Source: Micromonospora sp. U21
Lineage (GTDB): Bacteria > Actinomycetota > Actinomycetes > Mycobacteriales > Micromonosporaceae
DNA: 64,000 nt
NCBI RefSeq assembly: GCF_018070045.1
Contig: NZ_JAGPYK010000014.1
Coordinates: 108,962-172,961, forward strand
Direction: 5' to 3'
The notes beneath the pieces are model-generated. The model was not told the origin of the DNA, made no database searches, and worked only from the letters and a program-made list of their open reading frames with translations. Positions 35,194 through 43,559 of this stretch are shown here, piece by piece. Position 1 is the stretch's first letter. Each line of letters starts with the position of its first letter. Position numbers and translations under genes: made by a program.

Positions 35194-36060
35194 TCAGCCG
35201 GGCAGGGTGATGCCGCCGATCGGGGCGAGCACCTCGCCCGTGTAGTAGGACGACAGTTGGTCGCTGGCGAAGAACACGTACGAGGGAGCGATCTCGTCCG
35301 GTTGCGCGGCGCGTCCCATCGGCACCTGCTGGCCGAACTCCTGCACCTTGTCCGCGGGGAACGTGGCGGGGATCAGGGGCGTCCAGACCGGTCCGGGGGC
35401 GACACAGTTGACCCGGATCCGCTTCTTGATCAGGGACTGGGCGAGGGAGTAGGTAAGGGCGATGATCGCGCCCTTGGTGGCCGAGTAGTCGATCAGATGG
35501 CCATTGCCCTTGAGCCCGTTGATCGAGGCCGTGTTGATGATCGCCGAGTTCTCCGGTAGGTGGTCGAGGGCCGCCTTGGTCACCCGGTAGTAGCTGTGGA
35601 TGTTCACCGCGAAGGTGTGCTGCCACTGCTCTTCGGAGATCTCGCTGAGCGAGTTGGCGTTCTGTTGGTAGGCGACGTTGTTCACCAGGAGGTCCAGGCC
35701 GCCGAGTTCTCGTACCGCGCGGGTGACCACCTCGGCGCAGTGCCGGGGGTCGGCCAGGTCGCCCGGGAGCAGCACGCACCGATGTCCCGTCGCCTCGACC
35801 AGTTCGGCGGTACGCCGGGCGTCGTCGTCCTCGCTGAGGTAGGCCACGGCGACGTCCGCGCCTTCCTTGGCGAACGCGACCGCGACGGCACGCCCGATGC
35901 CCGAGTCACCACCGGTCACCAGGGCCCGCCTCCCTCGGAGCAGGTCGCGGCCGGTGTATTCGGCCATCTCGTCGCGGGGCCGAGGGTCCATGCCGGCGGT
36001 CTCGCCGGGGTAGGGCTGCTCCTGCGGGCTGGGATCGGGCATTTGATCAGCAGAGGTCAC
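35194..36060 (-). CDS. SDR family oxidoreductase (YghA/general-stress type)
   Basis: NAD(P)-dependent short-chain dehydrogenase, 288 aa. The 40-residue N-terminal extension rich in Pro and acidic residues (DPSPQEQPYPGETAGMDPRPRDEM) is typical of the YghA/YhdF/YdaD branch, whose Bacillus members are general-stress proteins. TGGDSGIGRAVA is the cofactor motif, NNVAYQ the structural Asn motif, and Ser in NTASINGL with Tyr-Lys in YSATKGA form the catalytic set. It ends in the usual GEVLAPIGG. Substrate unknown. Its place next to other stress genes fits SigB-type control. Confidence 0.88.
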   Translation of the reverse strand: MTSADQMPDPSPQEQPYPGETAGMDPRPRDEMAEYTGRDLLRGRRALVTGGDSGIGRAVAVAFAKEGADVAVAYLSEDDDARRTAELVEATGHRCVLLPGDLADPRHCAEVVTRAVRELGGLDLLVNNVAYQQNANSLSEISEEQWQHTFAVNIHSYYRVTKAALDHLPENSAIINTASINGLKGNGHLIDYSATKGAIIALTYSLAQSLIKKRIRVNCVAPGPVWTPLIPATFPADKVQEFGQQVPMGRAAQPDEIAPSYVFFASDQLSSYYTGEVLAPIGGITLPG

Positions 36061-36118
36061 CTTCTGCCGTTACCCGATGATTGCCGGATAAACCTGTGCC
36101 GAGCCGCTGGCATCCGAC

Positions 36119-37471
36119 TCACGGCAGGACGGCGAGCAGGGCCTGGCGAGCCCCGACGCTCGCCAACTCGCTGTCGAGGGGGCGGTCGAGCAGTTCGGCG
36201 AGACGAGGTACGAGAAACGGTGCCACCGCGACCGTGGTGGGCTCGACGGCACCGGTGCTGATGCCGGGCGGCATCCGGCCCCAGTTCCACCAGACATGAT
36301 CGCCGGCGGGGTTGGCCGGGTCGGCGACGGCGGTCACGGCTCGCAGGAGCGTGCGGTACTCGCCCGCTCGTAGGTGGATCACCGCTGGGCGGTCGTCCGC
36401 CTGCCCGAACAGGCGCATGAGGTCCAGTTCGGTGACCGGCCCGGCGGGCAGCGCGGCCACCGCGCCGTCCACCGCGCCCTGGTTGGTGTGCTCGCTGGCG
36501 AGGACCAGCCCCGCGTCCGTCCCGGTGCTTTCGCGCAGTGCTCGAGCGATGAGACGGGGAAGGTAGTGCGTAGCGCCGGTACGGCCCAACCAGTCGTGTC
36601 GGCTCTGCCCGAGGACGTTCGCGGCCGCGGCGTCGAGAGCGTCGACGGCCGGATCGCGTCGCGGCGGTCGCCGGCCGGGCACCGGATGGACGCCACGGAT
36701 CCGGGCGCGGCCGGCGCCGGACGGCAGGTCGGCCACGAGGACGGACGCCGCGAAGATGTGCGGGTGCCCGAACGGGACACCATCGAGTGTGCCCACCCAG
36801 GAGCCGGGGGTGTGCCCGCCCAGGACGAGATCGACGCTGCCGATCCACGGCCTGGTGAGCGCGGCCAGCCGGTCGCTTCGGGCGCCCGTGGCAGTGCTGC
36901 CCGGCTGCGGCCACCAGTCCACGCCGTCGTGCAGCAGGACGACCACCCAGCGAGCGCCGTCGGCGCGCAGGTCGGCGCTGAGCTCGGCGACCCGTTGTGG
37001 CCATCCGTCCAGCGGCGGCGGGGCGACGGCGAACCGGTGCGTGAACGGGTGGGTCACGCCGACCACACCAACAGGACCACCGGAGGTGTCGATGATCGTG
37101 GACGCTGGTAGGCCGACGTCGACGTTCGCGCACAGCACCGGATAGGGCAACAGCCCGGCAGCCGCCCGCAGCGCCGGCACGCCCTCGTCGAATTCGTGGT
37201 TGCCGGCGGCGGCCGCGTCGATGGGCAGCTGCGCCAGCTCCTGCCATGGCCGGCGCCCGAGCAGCGGTTGCACCGGCCCGACGGCAAGATCGCCCGCGTC
37301 CAGCCAGAGGGTCGGTTGCGCCTCCCGCTCCCGCTCCAGCAGCTCCGCCAGGCCAGCGCAGGTGCCGGCCGTGCCGTAACTCGTCCGCAGTGGCACGAAC
37401 GCCGCGCCCAGGTCGGTGGTGGCCAGGATCCGCACAGCAGTACCGGGCCGCGCCGTCGGTAAGGCATCCAT
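36119..37471 (-). CDS. 5'-nucleotidase/metallophosphoesterase family protein with altered metal motif
   Basis: 450-residue protein of the UshA/5'-nucleotidase family: N-terminal calcineurin-like domain and C-terminal 5_nucleotid_C domain (ALRESTGTDAGLVLASEHTNQGAVDGAV, LMRLFGQADDRPAV). Metallophosphatase blocks LDAGDLAVG, AGNHEFDEG, VVLLHDGVD and LGGHTPG are present. The first motif, normally N-D-x-H-G, reads ATTDLGAAF, so Asp20 remains but the metal-binding His is missing. Also no signal peptide, unlike UshA. Reduced or altered activity is likely. ATG 37471 is preferred; GTG 37474 is adjacent. It is divergent from the truncated GT9 gene across two hairpins. Confidence 0.8.
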   Translation of the reverse strand: MDALPTARPGTAVRILATTDLGAAFVPLRTSYGTAGTCAGLAELLEREREAQPTLWLDAGDLAVGPVQPLLGRRPWQELAQLPIDAAAAGNHEFDEGVPALRAAAGLLPYPVLCANVDVGLPASTIIDTSGGPVGVVGVTHPFTHRFAVAPPPLDGWPQRVAELSADLRADGARWVVVLLHDGVDWWPQPGSTATGARSDRLAALTRPWIGSVDLVLGGHTPGSWVGTLDGVPFGHPHIFAASVLVADLPSGAGRARIRGVHPVPGRRPPRRDPAVDALDAAAANVLGQSRHDWLGRTGATHYLPRLIARALRESTGTDAGLVLASEHTNQGAVDGAVAALPAGPVTELDLMRLFGQADDRPAVIHLRAGEYRTLLRAVTAVADPANPAGDHVWWNWGRMPPGISTGAVEPTTVAVAPFLVPRLAELLDRPLDSELASVGARQALLAVLP

Positions 37472-37490
37472 CACGTCGAATGTAGGCGAG

Positions 37491-37508
37491 GTGGCGGGGC
37501 CCCGCCAC
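37491..37508. repeat. Perfect 18-bp palindrome
   Basis: GTGGCGGGG followed immediately by CCCCGCCAC. It lies 20 nt upstream of the metallophosphoesterase start. A loop-free inverted repeat of this kind is more like a dimeric regulator site or a recombination scar than a terminator, and there is no T-run. Confidence 0.55.
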
Positions 37509-37522
37509 GCGATCCCCGCGCG

Positions 37523-38338
37523 TTGGGCCACCTGAGGTGGCCCGGCCCACCGCCGGAGCTGGCGGTCAACCTGCACGGCCGAGGGCCACAGTCGCACCGG
37601 ATGCTCGCCGAGGTCGGGCTGCGCCGGTTGCTCGCCTTCGCCAACCCGGAGGCCGGGCACGAGGACGGGCCACCGTGGCGGGCCGACGAGCACGAGGTGG
37701 ACCGGTGGTGCCGAATGCTCGCCTGGTACGGCCTTCCCGCCGACCGCGGCGATCTGGCACTGGACCGCCCCGAGCCCGGTGGACTGCTGCCGACCGGGGT
37801 CACCGTCGTGCATCCCGGCGCGAAGGCGCCGCAGCGGCGCTGGCCACCGGTGCGCTTCGCGGCGGTCGCTCGGACGCTGGCCGGTCGTGGGCACCGGGTG
37901 GTGGTCACCGGCAACCCGGGGGAGCGGGGCATCGCTGAGCAGGTCGCGCGCCGGGCCGGGCTTCCCGACGACGCGGTGCTGGCCGCTAAGACCGGTCTCG
38001 GCGAGCTGGCCGCCCTGGTCGCGCACGCTCGTCTGGTGCTCAGCGGTGACACCGGCATCGGCCACCTGGCCACCGCGTACGGCACCCCGTCGGTGCTGCT
38101 GTTCGGCCCGGTGCCGCCCGCGCACTGGGGTCCACCGCCGGACCGGCCCCGCCACGAGGCGCTCTGGGTCGGGCCGCGTCCGCCGGGCGACGGCACGGCG
38201 GTGTACCCGGCGCTCGCCGAGCTGGACGTGCCGGCCGTGCTGGCCGCCATCGACCGGGTGACCCGGGCTCCCGCTCGTGCTGCCCTGCCGGTCCAGACGG
38301 CACCCTCCGCCGTCCGGTGGGCTGAGACCGCGCCTTAG
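37523..38338 (+). pseudogene. Glycosyltransferase family 9 protein, N-terminally truncated
   Basis: C-terminal two thirds of a GT9 (heptosyltransferase-like) protein. ELAVNLHGRGPQSHR, TVVHPGAKAPQRRWPPVRFAAVARTL (nucleotide-sugar domain) and LVLSGDTGIGHLATAYGTPSVLLFGPVPPAHWGPP are clear family blocks. The expected N-terminal Rossmann half, starting with a motif of the type L-R-A-L-G-L-G-D, is absent: about 80-100 residues are missing and the only starts are TTG or GTG codons in hairpin DNA. GT9 enzymes use both domains, so this is probably inactive. Actinobacterial GT9 proteins are often found in cell-wall glycoconjugate clusters, none of which is seen here. Confidence 0.7.
37525..37543. repeat. 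Hairpin with 8-bp stem and 3-nt loop
   Basis: GGGCCACC-TGA-GGTGGCCC. It overlaps the first codons of the open part of the GT9 remnant, 16 nt after the palindrome at 37491. Two inverted repeats this close, exactly where the glycosyltransferase loses its N-terminus, may mark a rearrangement breakpoint. Confidence 0.5.
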
Positions 38339-38348
38339 GGCCGAGCGT

Positions 38349-39059
38349 TCAAGATCGCCGCCTGCGGGTGGTCTGGTCCACCAGTGCCTCGGCGACATCA
38401 CGCAGCTTCTGGTTGGAGTCCTGCGAGATCTTGGCGAGCACCGCGAAGGCCTCATCGGCGCTGCACCGCCGACGGCCCATGATGATGCCCTTGGCCTGCT
38501 CGATGACGGCACGGCTGCGCATCGCGTTGCGCATCTGCTCGGCCAGCGCGGCAGCGCTGTCGTAGCGCTGCGCGTTGGCCACGGCGACTGCCGCATGGCC
38601 GGCGAAGGTCTGCGCCAACTGGACGACCTCGGTAAAGGCCCGCGGGGCCCGGCCATAGATGTTCAGCGCGCCGACCACCGCCTCCTGGATGGGCAGCGCC
38701 ACCGACAGAGAGCTCGCGGCCCCGGTAGCGCGTGCGCTCGCGGCCCAGGCCGGCCAACGGCGCTCCGTGGCCATGTCCTCGACCATGATGACGGTGCCGC
38801 TGCTGGCGGCATCCAGGCACGGGCCGCGGCCCTGCTCGTACTGCAACTCGTCGAGCCGCAACGCCAGGTCCCCGGTGTACGCCGCGGTGTACGACCTGGA
38901 GCCCTGAATGAGGGTCACCGACACGTCCTCGGACCCGGGCACCGTCTGTTTGGCGATCTCCGTGATCCTGACCAGGACGGCGTTCAGGCTCGCTTCGCCG
39001 TACCGGATCGTACCCAGCTCGATGAGGGCCTGGGTGAGATCGAGGGGTGCCTGTGGCAT
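38349..39059 (-). CDS. GAF-ANTAR regulator 1
   Basis: 236-residue protein: GAF sensor domain (residues about 20-165, with GRGPCLDAASSGTVIMVEDMATERRWPAWAASA) and C-terminal ANTAR domain (MRSRAVIEQAKGIIMGRRRCSADEAFAVLAKISQDSNQKLRDVAEALVD). ANTAR domains bind twin hexanucleotide-loop RNA hairpins and relieve transcription termination; the GAF part senses a ligand or redox state. One of three paralogues in the window (43560 and 63234). ATG 39059 chosen by alignment with them. It is convergent with the GT9 remnant. No ANTAR-target hairpin pair was identified by eye. Confidence 0.9.
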   Translation of the reverse strand: MPQAPLDLTQALIELGTIRYGEASLNAVLVRITEIAKQTVPGSEDVSVTLIQGSRSYTAAYTGDLALRLDELQYEQGRGPCLDAASSGTVIMVEDMATERRWPAWAASARATGAASSLSVALPIQEAVVGALNIYGRAPRAFTEVVQLAQTFAGHAAVAVANAQRYDSAAALAEQMRNAMRSRAVIEQAKGIIMGRRRCSADEAFAVLAKISQDSNQKLRDVAEALVDQTTRRRRS

Positions 39060-39334
39060 GCGTCTGGCGTCCTTGCGGAACGGGCGCGGTCGACCTCGAA
39101 CGAAGCTGAACAGCGCGGGGCGGGCGACCCGCGTGCAACGGACCGCTGTAGGACCCGACGTGGGGTCAGGACCGGCGCCGCTGCTTGACGCTCGTTCGCG
39201 ACGTCTGTGCAGACGCGCTACAGGAGAGCATTTTACGATCCACACCGCACGGAGGGGCACTCGGGCGTCACGTGTGATCGGTTTGCTGTGGCGTGCCCGA
39301 CGGCGGGCCCTCAGAACCGTGACGCGAGCCGATC

Positions 39335-39841
39335 TCAGGGATGGCGGGCAAGGGGCAGCCCGTCACCGCGGCGTCCGGGGGCCGGTCGGCATGGCGTCCT
39401 GGGGGCCGTCCGGTCGGCCGCCACCGGCGGGCCGAGGACCGCCCGCCGGATGGGTGGAGCGTGGACGCCGAGGAAGTGGTCGACACCCGCCACGCCGAGG
39501 ATGTACCGGACGGTCGGTGACACGGCGGGCAGCGTGAGGACGCCGCCGGCACACGTGACCAGGTGCCGGGCCTGAAGCAGGGCGCTGATTCCGTGCGCGC
39601 TGAAGAAGGTGACCTCGGACAGGTCCAGCGCCACCTGTGGCGCGGGAGGTCCCGTGAGCAGACCGACCATGTCGACGAGCAGGTGAGCGCTGCTCATGTC
39701 GACCTCGCCGGAGACGCGGATCAATGTGGCCGGCGGCTCGCTCGTCGCGGTGACACACAGGATGGGCTCGTCCGCTGGCAGGAACCGTCCGGGCGACGAG
39801 TTGCGGCCCTCGGGTCCGGAACGGTGCATGATGTCCGACAT
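39335..39841 (-). CDS. STAS-domain anti-sigma factor antagonist 1
   Basis: STAS-domain protein, 168 aa. TLIRVSGEVDMSSAHLLVDMV and VALDLSEVTFFSAHGISALLQARHL form the STAS core; in RsbV/SpoIIAA-type antagonists a Ser in the second block is phosphorylated by the anti-sigma kinase, here probably the Ser of FFSAHG. The C-terminal 45 residues are Arg/Pro-rich and unlike other STAS proteins. ATG 39841 follows CCGGAG. A 19-bp motif 69 nt upstream is shared with the second STAS gene. Probably releases a sigma factor such as the one at 25144. Confidence 0.85.
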   Translation of the reverse strand: MSDIMHRSGPEGRNSSPGRFLPADEPILCVTATSEPPATLIRVSGEVDMSSAHLLVDMVGLLTGPPAPQVALDLSEVTFFSAHGISALLQARHLVTCAGGVLTLPAVSPTVRYILGVAGVDHFLGVHAPPIRRAVLGPPVAADRTAPRTPCRPAPGRRGDGLPLARHP

Positions 39842-39910
39842 GTATTTCTCCGGCGGGGTTCGAAGGTCTGTCGCCTTCGCCACGACGGTTGCGCGGCGAG
39901 ACGGCCGGTC

Positions 39911-39943
39911 GGGCACATGTCTTGACCCGTCGTCGACGCTACC
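39911..39943 (-). promoter_or_regulatory. Shared upstream element of STAS gene 1
   Basis: On the minus strand it reads GGTAG...CGGGTCAAGACATGTGCCC. The block CGGGTCAAGACATGNGCCC matches 18 of 19 bases with the sequence upstream of the second STAS gene at 43193-43225, and both have GGTAG at the same distance. Likely a common promoter or operator; no known sigma consensus could be assigned with confidence. Confidence 0.55.
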
Positions 39944-39994
39944 CCTTTCCCGCCGGGCACGCATCACGCGGCAACCAGCTGTGAACCTCCGCCA

Positions 39995-40294
39995 CTAAAG
40001 ATCGGTTTGAGACCCGCCAGACACCTGGCACCCCTCGGCGCGGGTTCTCGTGGGCGTCCTCGGTACGTGCCGGCCGGCTGCGGTGAGCCGCAGGCGCAGC
40101 AGTTCGCGAAGGAGAACTCTTCCTCCGGCCAGGGCTACGGCGACGGGGATCATCAGGCTGGTCAGTGCCAGGGCGGCGACGGTCCGACCCGGCAGCCCGG
40201 CGGCGAGCGCGACGACGGTCAGCGCGGTGAAGACGGCCAGCTTACGCCGGGTCCGCGACAGGGGGACGAGACGTGGCGTGGCGACGGAGGACAT
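39995..40294 (-). CDS. Small two-helix membrane protein next to the Mn transporter
   Basis: 99-residue protein with two hydrophobic segments (KLAVFTALTVVALAAGL and TVAALALTSLMIPVAVALAGG) and a basic C-terminus. It begins 20 nt after the stop of the putative manganese transporter, so it is probably the third gene of that operon. No family recognised. It could be a small accessory subunit of the transporter; this is inferred from position only. Confidence 0.6.
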   Translation of the reverse strand: MSSVATPRLVPLSRTRRKLAVFTALTVVALAAGLPGRTVAALALTSLMIPVAVALAGGRVLLRELLRLRLTAAGRHVPRTPTRTRAEGCQVSGGSQTDL

Positions 40295-40314
40295 GACTAC
40301 TCCCTTGCCGAGAA

Positions 40315-41427
40315 CTACAGGACGACGAGCAGAGCGGCGCCGACGGCTGCTGCCGGGACGGTGGTGATGACGGTGGCCAGCGCGGCCGAATGCCGGCGCA
40401 TCGCGGCAAGCGGGATCAGTGCGTCTCCGTCCTGGCTGATCGCGTTGGCGACCAGGGTCGGTAGCGGCAGGCCGCCGCTGACGTAGAGACCGGTGAAGAC
40501 GATCTGCACCGCACAGCCGGGGATGAGGCCGATCCCGGCGCCGACCAGCACACCGATGATGCCGGTCACGGCCAGCTGTGAGCCGTCGAAACCGGTGGTG
40601 GTGGTCAGTACCTGCCAACCGAGGTAGGCCGCGGCGACCCAGACGGTGACGAAGGAGGCTTCGTGGGCGCTGTGCCGCAGCGTGGCGCCGATCGATCGGG
40701 CGTGCGCGGTCTCGAGGGTGTCGTCGGCCAGCCGCCCCCGCCCGGCGGCGAAGATGAGCGCCGCGGTCAGCGTGCCGAGCACACCGAGCGCCAGGTACGG
40801 GTCCACCCCGCCGAGGGCGTGGGTCAGCGCGGCCGGGTCGACGAGCTGGAACACGACCGGCACGGACACGGCGAAGGCCGGTGTGGTCAGGCCCCAGAAC
40901 GCCGTCGACGCGGGCACCCGGGGCAGTAGCCCGCCGAGCAGGCGTCGGGACTCGGCCAGGTTGAGCCCACTGGCGGCGGCGAGGCCGACCGGTGCGGCGG
41001 TTGGCGCGAGCTTCGGCCGGCGCTGGGTGGCCCGTGCCGGATCGATGCCGAGAGCGTCGACGACGTATCCGGTGACCAGGCCGACGGCGAACAGCAGGGC
41101 GTGCAGTTTGAGCGCGAAGGCCGGGTTCCAGGCGAGCACGACCCATGACGAGTCCCCCATGGTGGCGGTCAGCGCGGCGACCACGGTGCCGAAGGAGACC
41201 TTGCCGCGGGCGTACAGGGGCATGAGGATGATGGCGCCGCCGCAGCCGGGGCTGACGCCGAGCAGCGCGCCGACCAGTGGGCCGAGCCGGCGGCGCCGGG
41301 TCAGCCCATCGGTGACCCGATCCCCGTAGCGCCAGCGCAGCGCGCCGAACAGCGCCACCATGACGGCGACGTACACGCCGACCTGCATGAACGCGTCAGC
41401 GAGTGGACGGAATACGAGTTCGGTCAC
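40315..41427 (-). CDS. Putative manganese/heavy-metal transporter (10-TM ArsP_2-like)
   Basis: Integral membrane protein, 370 aa with about ten hydrophobic segments, of the family annotated as putative manganese transporter or 10TM heavy-metal exporter. Two similar halves each hold a conserved polar motif: VSPGCGGAIILMPLYARGKVSFGTVVAALTATMGDSSWV and LIPGCAVQIVFTGLYVSGGLPLPTLVANAISQDGDALIPL. The P-G-C and G-D residues could bind metal. The gene follows the Mn catalase across a strong terminator hairpin in the same direction, which supports manganese as substrate. Direction of transport is unknown. Confidence 0.8.
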   Translation of the reverse strand: MTELVFRPLADAFMQVGVYVAVMVALFGALRWRYGDRVTDGLTRRRRLGPLVGALLGVSPGCGGAIILMPLYARGKVSFGTVVAALTATMGDSSWVVLAWNPAFALKLHALLFAVGLVTGYVVDALGIDPARATQRRPKLAPTAAPVGLAAASGLNLAESRRLLGGLLPRVPASTAFWGLTTPAFAVSVPVVFQLVDPAALTHALGGVDPYLALGVLGTLTAALIFAAGRGRLADDTLETAHARSIGATLRHSAHEASFVTVWVAAAYLGWQVLTTTTGFDGSQLAVTGIIGVLVGAGIGLIPGCAVQIVFTGLYVSGGLPLPTLVANAISQDGDALIPLAAMRRHSAALATVITTVPAAAVGAALLVVL

Positions 41428-41456
41428 GGCACACCTCCTGCGCGTACGACTGGGTG

Positions 41457-41486
41457 CCGGGCCGCCCGGCGTACCGGGCGGCCCGG
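41457..41486 (-). terminator. Hairpin terminator after the Mn catalase gene
   Basis: Perfect 13-bp stem, CCGGGCCGCCCGG-CGTA-CCGGGCGGCCCGG, starting 10 nt after the catalase stop, extendable by one more G-C pair. No T-run follows, which is common in actinobacteria. It should separate, at least partly, the catalase transcript from the transporter gene. Confidence 0.75.
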
Positions 41487-41496
41487 CGAGGTGGGA

Positions 41497-42366
41497 TCAG
41501 GTGATCTTGCTCTTGACCTTGTTCGCGACACCCTGCGCCATGCCCGGGTTGGTGCCGTACAGGCGAGGGTCGCCGGGTGCGAGCACCGGTTCGGGGGCGT
41601 GGGCGCGGGGGCTGTGGTCGTAGGTGAATTCGCCCTTGCCGTCCGGGGTGGGGCCGGAGGCCCAGCGGCCTTCGGCGGCGTCCTGGCCAGGGGAGAAGTC
41701 GAGGTAGGTGTAGCTGAACTCCTTGGTGAACTCCTTGGAGTCGGTGAAGGCGTCGGGTACCGGCATTTCTTCCAGGCCGTCCTGCTTGAGTTGTTCGATG
41801 GCGGCCATCCACATGTTCTGGTGCATGGTGTCGCGGGCCAGCAGGAAGCGCAGCATCTGCTTGACCCCGGGGTCGTCGGTCATGTTGAACAGCCGGGCGA
41901 CCTGCAGGCGGCCCTGTGCCTCGGCGGTGACGTTGAGGTGGAAGTCGGCCATCAGGTTGCCGCTGGCGGTGATGAACGCGGCGTTCCAGGGCACGCCGTT
42001 GCTGTCGGTGGGCAGGGCGCCGCCGCCGCCGTGGATGAAGTGCGCCGGGTTCGACCCGCCGTAGATCGCGGCGACCATCGGGTTGTCGTCGGCGGCTTCC
42101 TGCAGGGACAGAGGGGCGTTCTCCAGCAGACGGGTGATCATGGTGGCGATCATCTCGACGTGCCCCATCTCCTCGGTGCCCACGTCGAGCAGCAGGTCCT
42201 TGTACTTGCCGGGCAGCCGGCAGTTCCAGCCCTGGTAGAGGTACTGGTTGGCGACGGTCATCTCGCCCCACTTGCCGCCCAGGATCTCCTGCAACCGGCG
42301 GGCGAACGCCGCGTCCGGGCCGTCCGGCTTCGCCTCGAACTGCAGGTCCTTGATGTGACTGAACAT
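41497..42366 (-). CDS. Manganese catalase
   Basis: Non-heme dimanganese catalase that disproportionates H2O2, 289 aa. The four-helix ferritin-like core has metal ligands in LGGKWGEMTVANQYLYQGW, VGTEEMGHVEMIATMI (E-x-x-H) and ARDTMHQNMWMAAIEQL (H). The C-terminal tail SYTYLDFSPGQDAAEGRWASGPTPDG is characteristic. Cytoplasmic, no signal. ATG 42366 has GAGGAGG upstream. The downstream putative Mn transporter suggests coordinated Mn supply and peroxide defence. Confidence 0.95.
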   Translation of the reverse strand: MFSHIKDLQFEAKPDGPDAAFARRLQEILGGKWGEMTVANQYLYQGWNCRLPGKYKDLLLDVGTEEMGHVEMIATMITRLLENAPLSLQEAADDNPMVAAIYGGSNPAHFIHGGGGALPTDSNGVPWNAAFITASGNLMADFHLNVTAEAQGRLQVARLFNMTDDPGVKQMLRFLLARDTMHQNMWMAAIEQLKQDGLEEMPVPDAFTDSKEFTKEFSYTYLDFSPGQDAAEGRWASGPTPDGKGEFTYDHSPRAHAPEPVLAPGDPRLYGTNPGMAQGVANKVKSKIT

Positions 42367-42693
42367 CGGTCCTCCTCGGTGCTGTTGCTGTTGACAGGGA
42401 GACTTCCCGCCGCGGTGGCCCGCCCGGGCCAACCGGCGGCCCCGCCGGGCCAACTGCGGGCACGTCGGGGGAGCACTCCGATCGCCCCTGAGATCGCGGC
42501 CAGCGCACGCGGACACGTTCGCCGTCGGCGGCGACGAGCGGGTGAGCGATGAGCGGCGCCGGTTGATCACTGCCGGCCGCCGCAGCAGCGTGGAGACGTC
42601 ACTGACCGGGCTACGGCGCGAACCGGTCCGTCGCGGTTCACATCCCGGACGGCCAGGCCACGGCGAACGGAGCCTCAGCCGGCGCCGTGTCCG
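42367..42693. other. 327-bp spacer upstream of the Mn catalase
   Basis: Lies between the catalase start and the end of the second STAS gene, both on the minus strand, so it should carry the catalase promoter and leader. I looked for a manganese (yybP-ykoY) riboswitch and did not find its loop motifs. No coding sequence is supported. Confidence 0.45.
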
Positions 42694-43128
42694 TCAGACA
42701 CCGGGCAGCGCGGACACCCGGGGGGCCAGTTGACCGACCGGTCGCGCTGTCTGCTCGCCATGGCGGTGGCCGCGTGCTGGACAGAGACTCGTCAGGGTGC
42801 CGGTCGCCGCCAGGATCGTGGTGACACAGGGGGCGGCGTCGCGCAGGATCAGCTGCACCTGGGCGCGGACGGCGGTGCTCTGCGTGCGCAGCAGAGCGCT
42901 GATGCCATGGGCGCTGAAGAAGGTCACGCCGGAGAGGTCGAGCACGAGTCGTGCGGGCCGCCGACCAATCGCGTGTTCAGTCAGGTCGGTGATGAGGTGC
43001 GCGTTGCTCATGTCGACCTCACCGCTGACGGTGATCACGGTCGCGGGTCCAACGGTGACCAGGGACAGCGTCATGATGGGTTCGGCGGGCAGGATCTGAC
43101 GCCGGGTGGAGTGCTCATGGGTCGACAT
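42694..43128 (-). CDS. STAS-domain anti-sigma factor antagonist 2
   Basis: 144-residue STAS protein paralogous to the one at 39335. VITVSGEVDMSNAHLITDL and LVLDLSGVTFFSAHGISALLRTQ are nearly identical to the first copy, with the same FFSAHGISALL phosphorylation-site region. The C-terminal tail is short and variable. ATG 43128 follows GGGAGG. The common 19-bp upstream motif (43193-43225) at nearly the same distance implies joint regulation. Partner anti-sigma factor is not in the window. Confidence 0.87.
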   Translation of the reverse strand: MSTHEHSTRRQILPAEPIMTLSLVTVGPATVITVSGEVDMSNAHLITDLTEHAIGRRPARLVLDLSGVTFFSAHGISALLRTQSTAVRAQVQLILRDAAPCVTTILAATGTLTSLCPARGHRHGEQTARPVGQLAPRVSALPGV

Positions 43129-43192
43129 CGCGCCTCCCGATGGTGCATCGGTCAGGTGGGCTTGGCCACCGCGTCGGGCTCGGTGGCAACCT

Positions 43193-43225
43193 GGGCGCAT
43201 GTCTTGACCCGCCGATCACCCTACC
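43193..43225 (-). promoter_or_regulatory. Shared upstream element of STAS gene 2
   Basis: Minus-strand copy of CGGGTCAAGACATGCGCCC with GGTAG at the same spacing as in the element at 39911-39943; it lies 64 nt before the ATG. The surrounding 431-bp gap (43129-43559) also has to hold the promoter of the divergent GAF-ANTAR gene. Confidence 0.55.
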
Positions 43226-43559
43226 TGCCGTATCGGCCGTCGACACCTCGCGCGGCGCCTCCGACTGCTGCCGCTTTGATCACAATCCCCGCAGGTGCCG
43301 ACAGGGGCGACGCCGCTTCCGGCACGGTGAGATGCTCACCGACCCTCACGCAGAAGGTGCCCGGGATCGGACAGGAGTAGATTCACACTCCTGTAGCCCG
43401 CACCCCCGATCGGGTGCGGCGAACCGGCGTCACGAGACTGGCGTAGGTCCCGGCTCCGCCCTGGTGGGTCCGTGCAGCGGCCCGCCACCCGCGAGCTGCC
43501 ACCCGCGTGCCCACGGCTTCGGCCTGCGACCGGCGCGCCGGTCGTGAGGACCCGACGCC

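Noticed and set aside
41491..42552. Plus-strand frame opposite the Mn catalase
   Set aside because: The minus-strand protein has all catalase ligands; the plus-strand translation is Val/Gly/Ala-rich without motifs.
42367..42693. Manganese (yybP-ykoY) riboswitch upstream of the Mn catalase
   Set aside because: I could not find the paired conserved loops of that family in this region on the minus strand.
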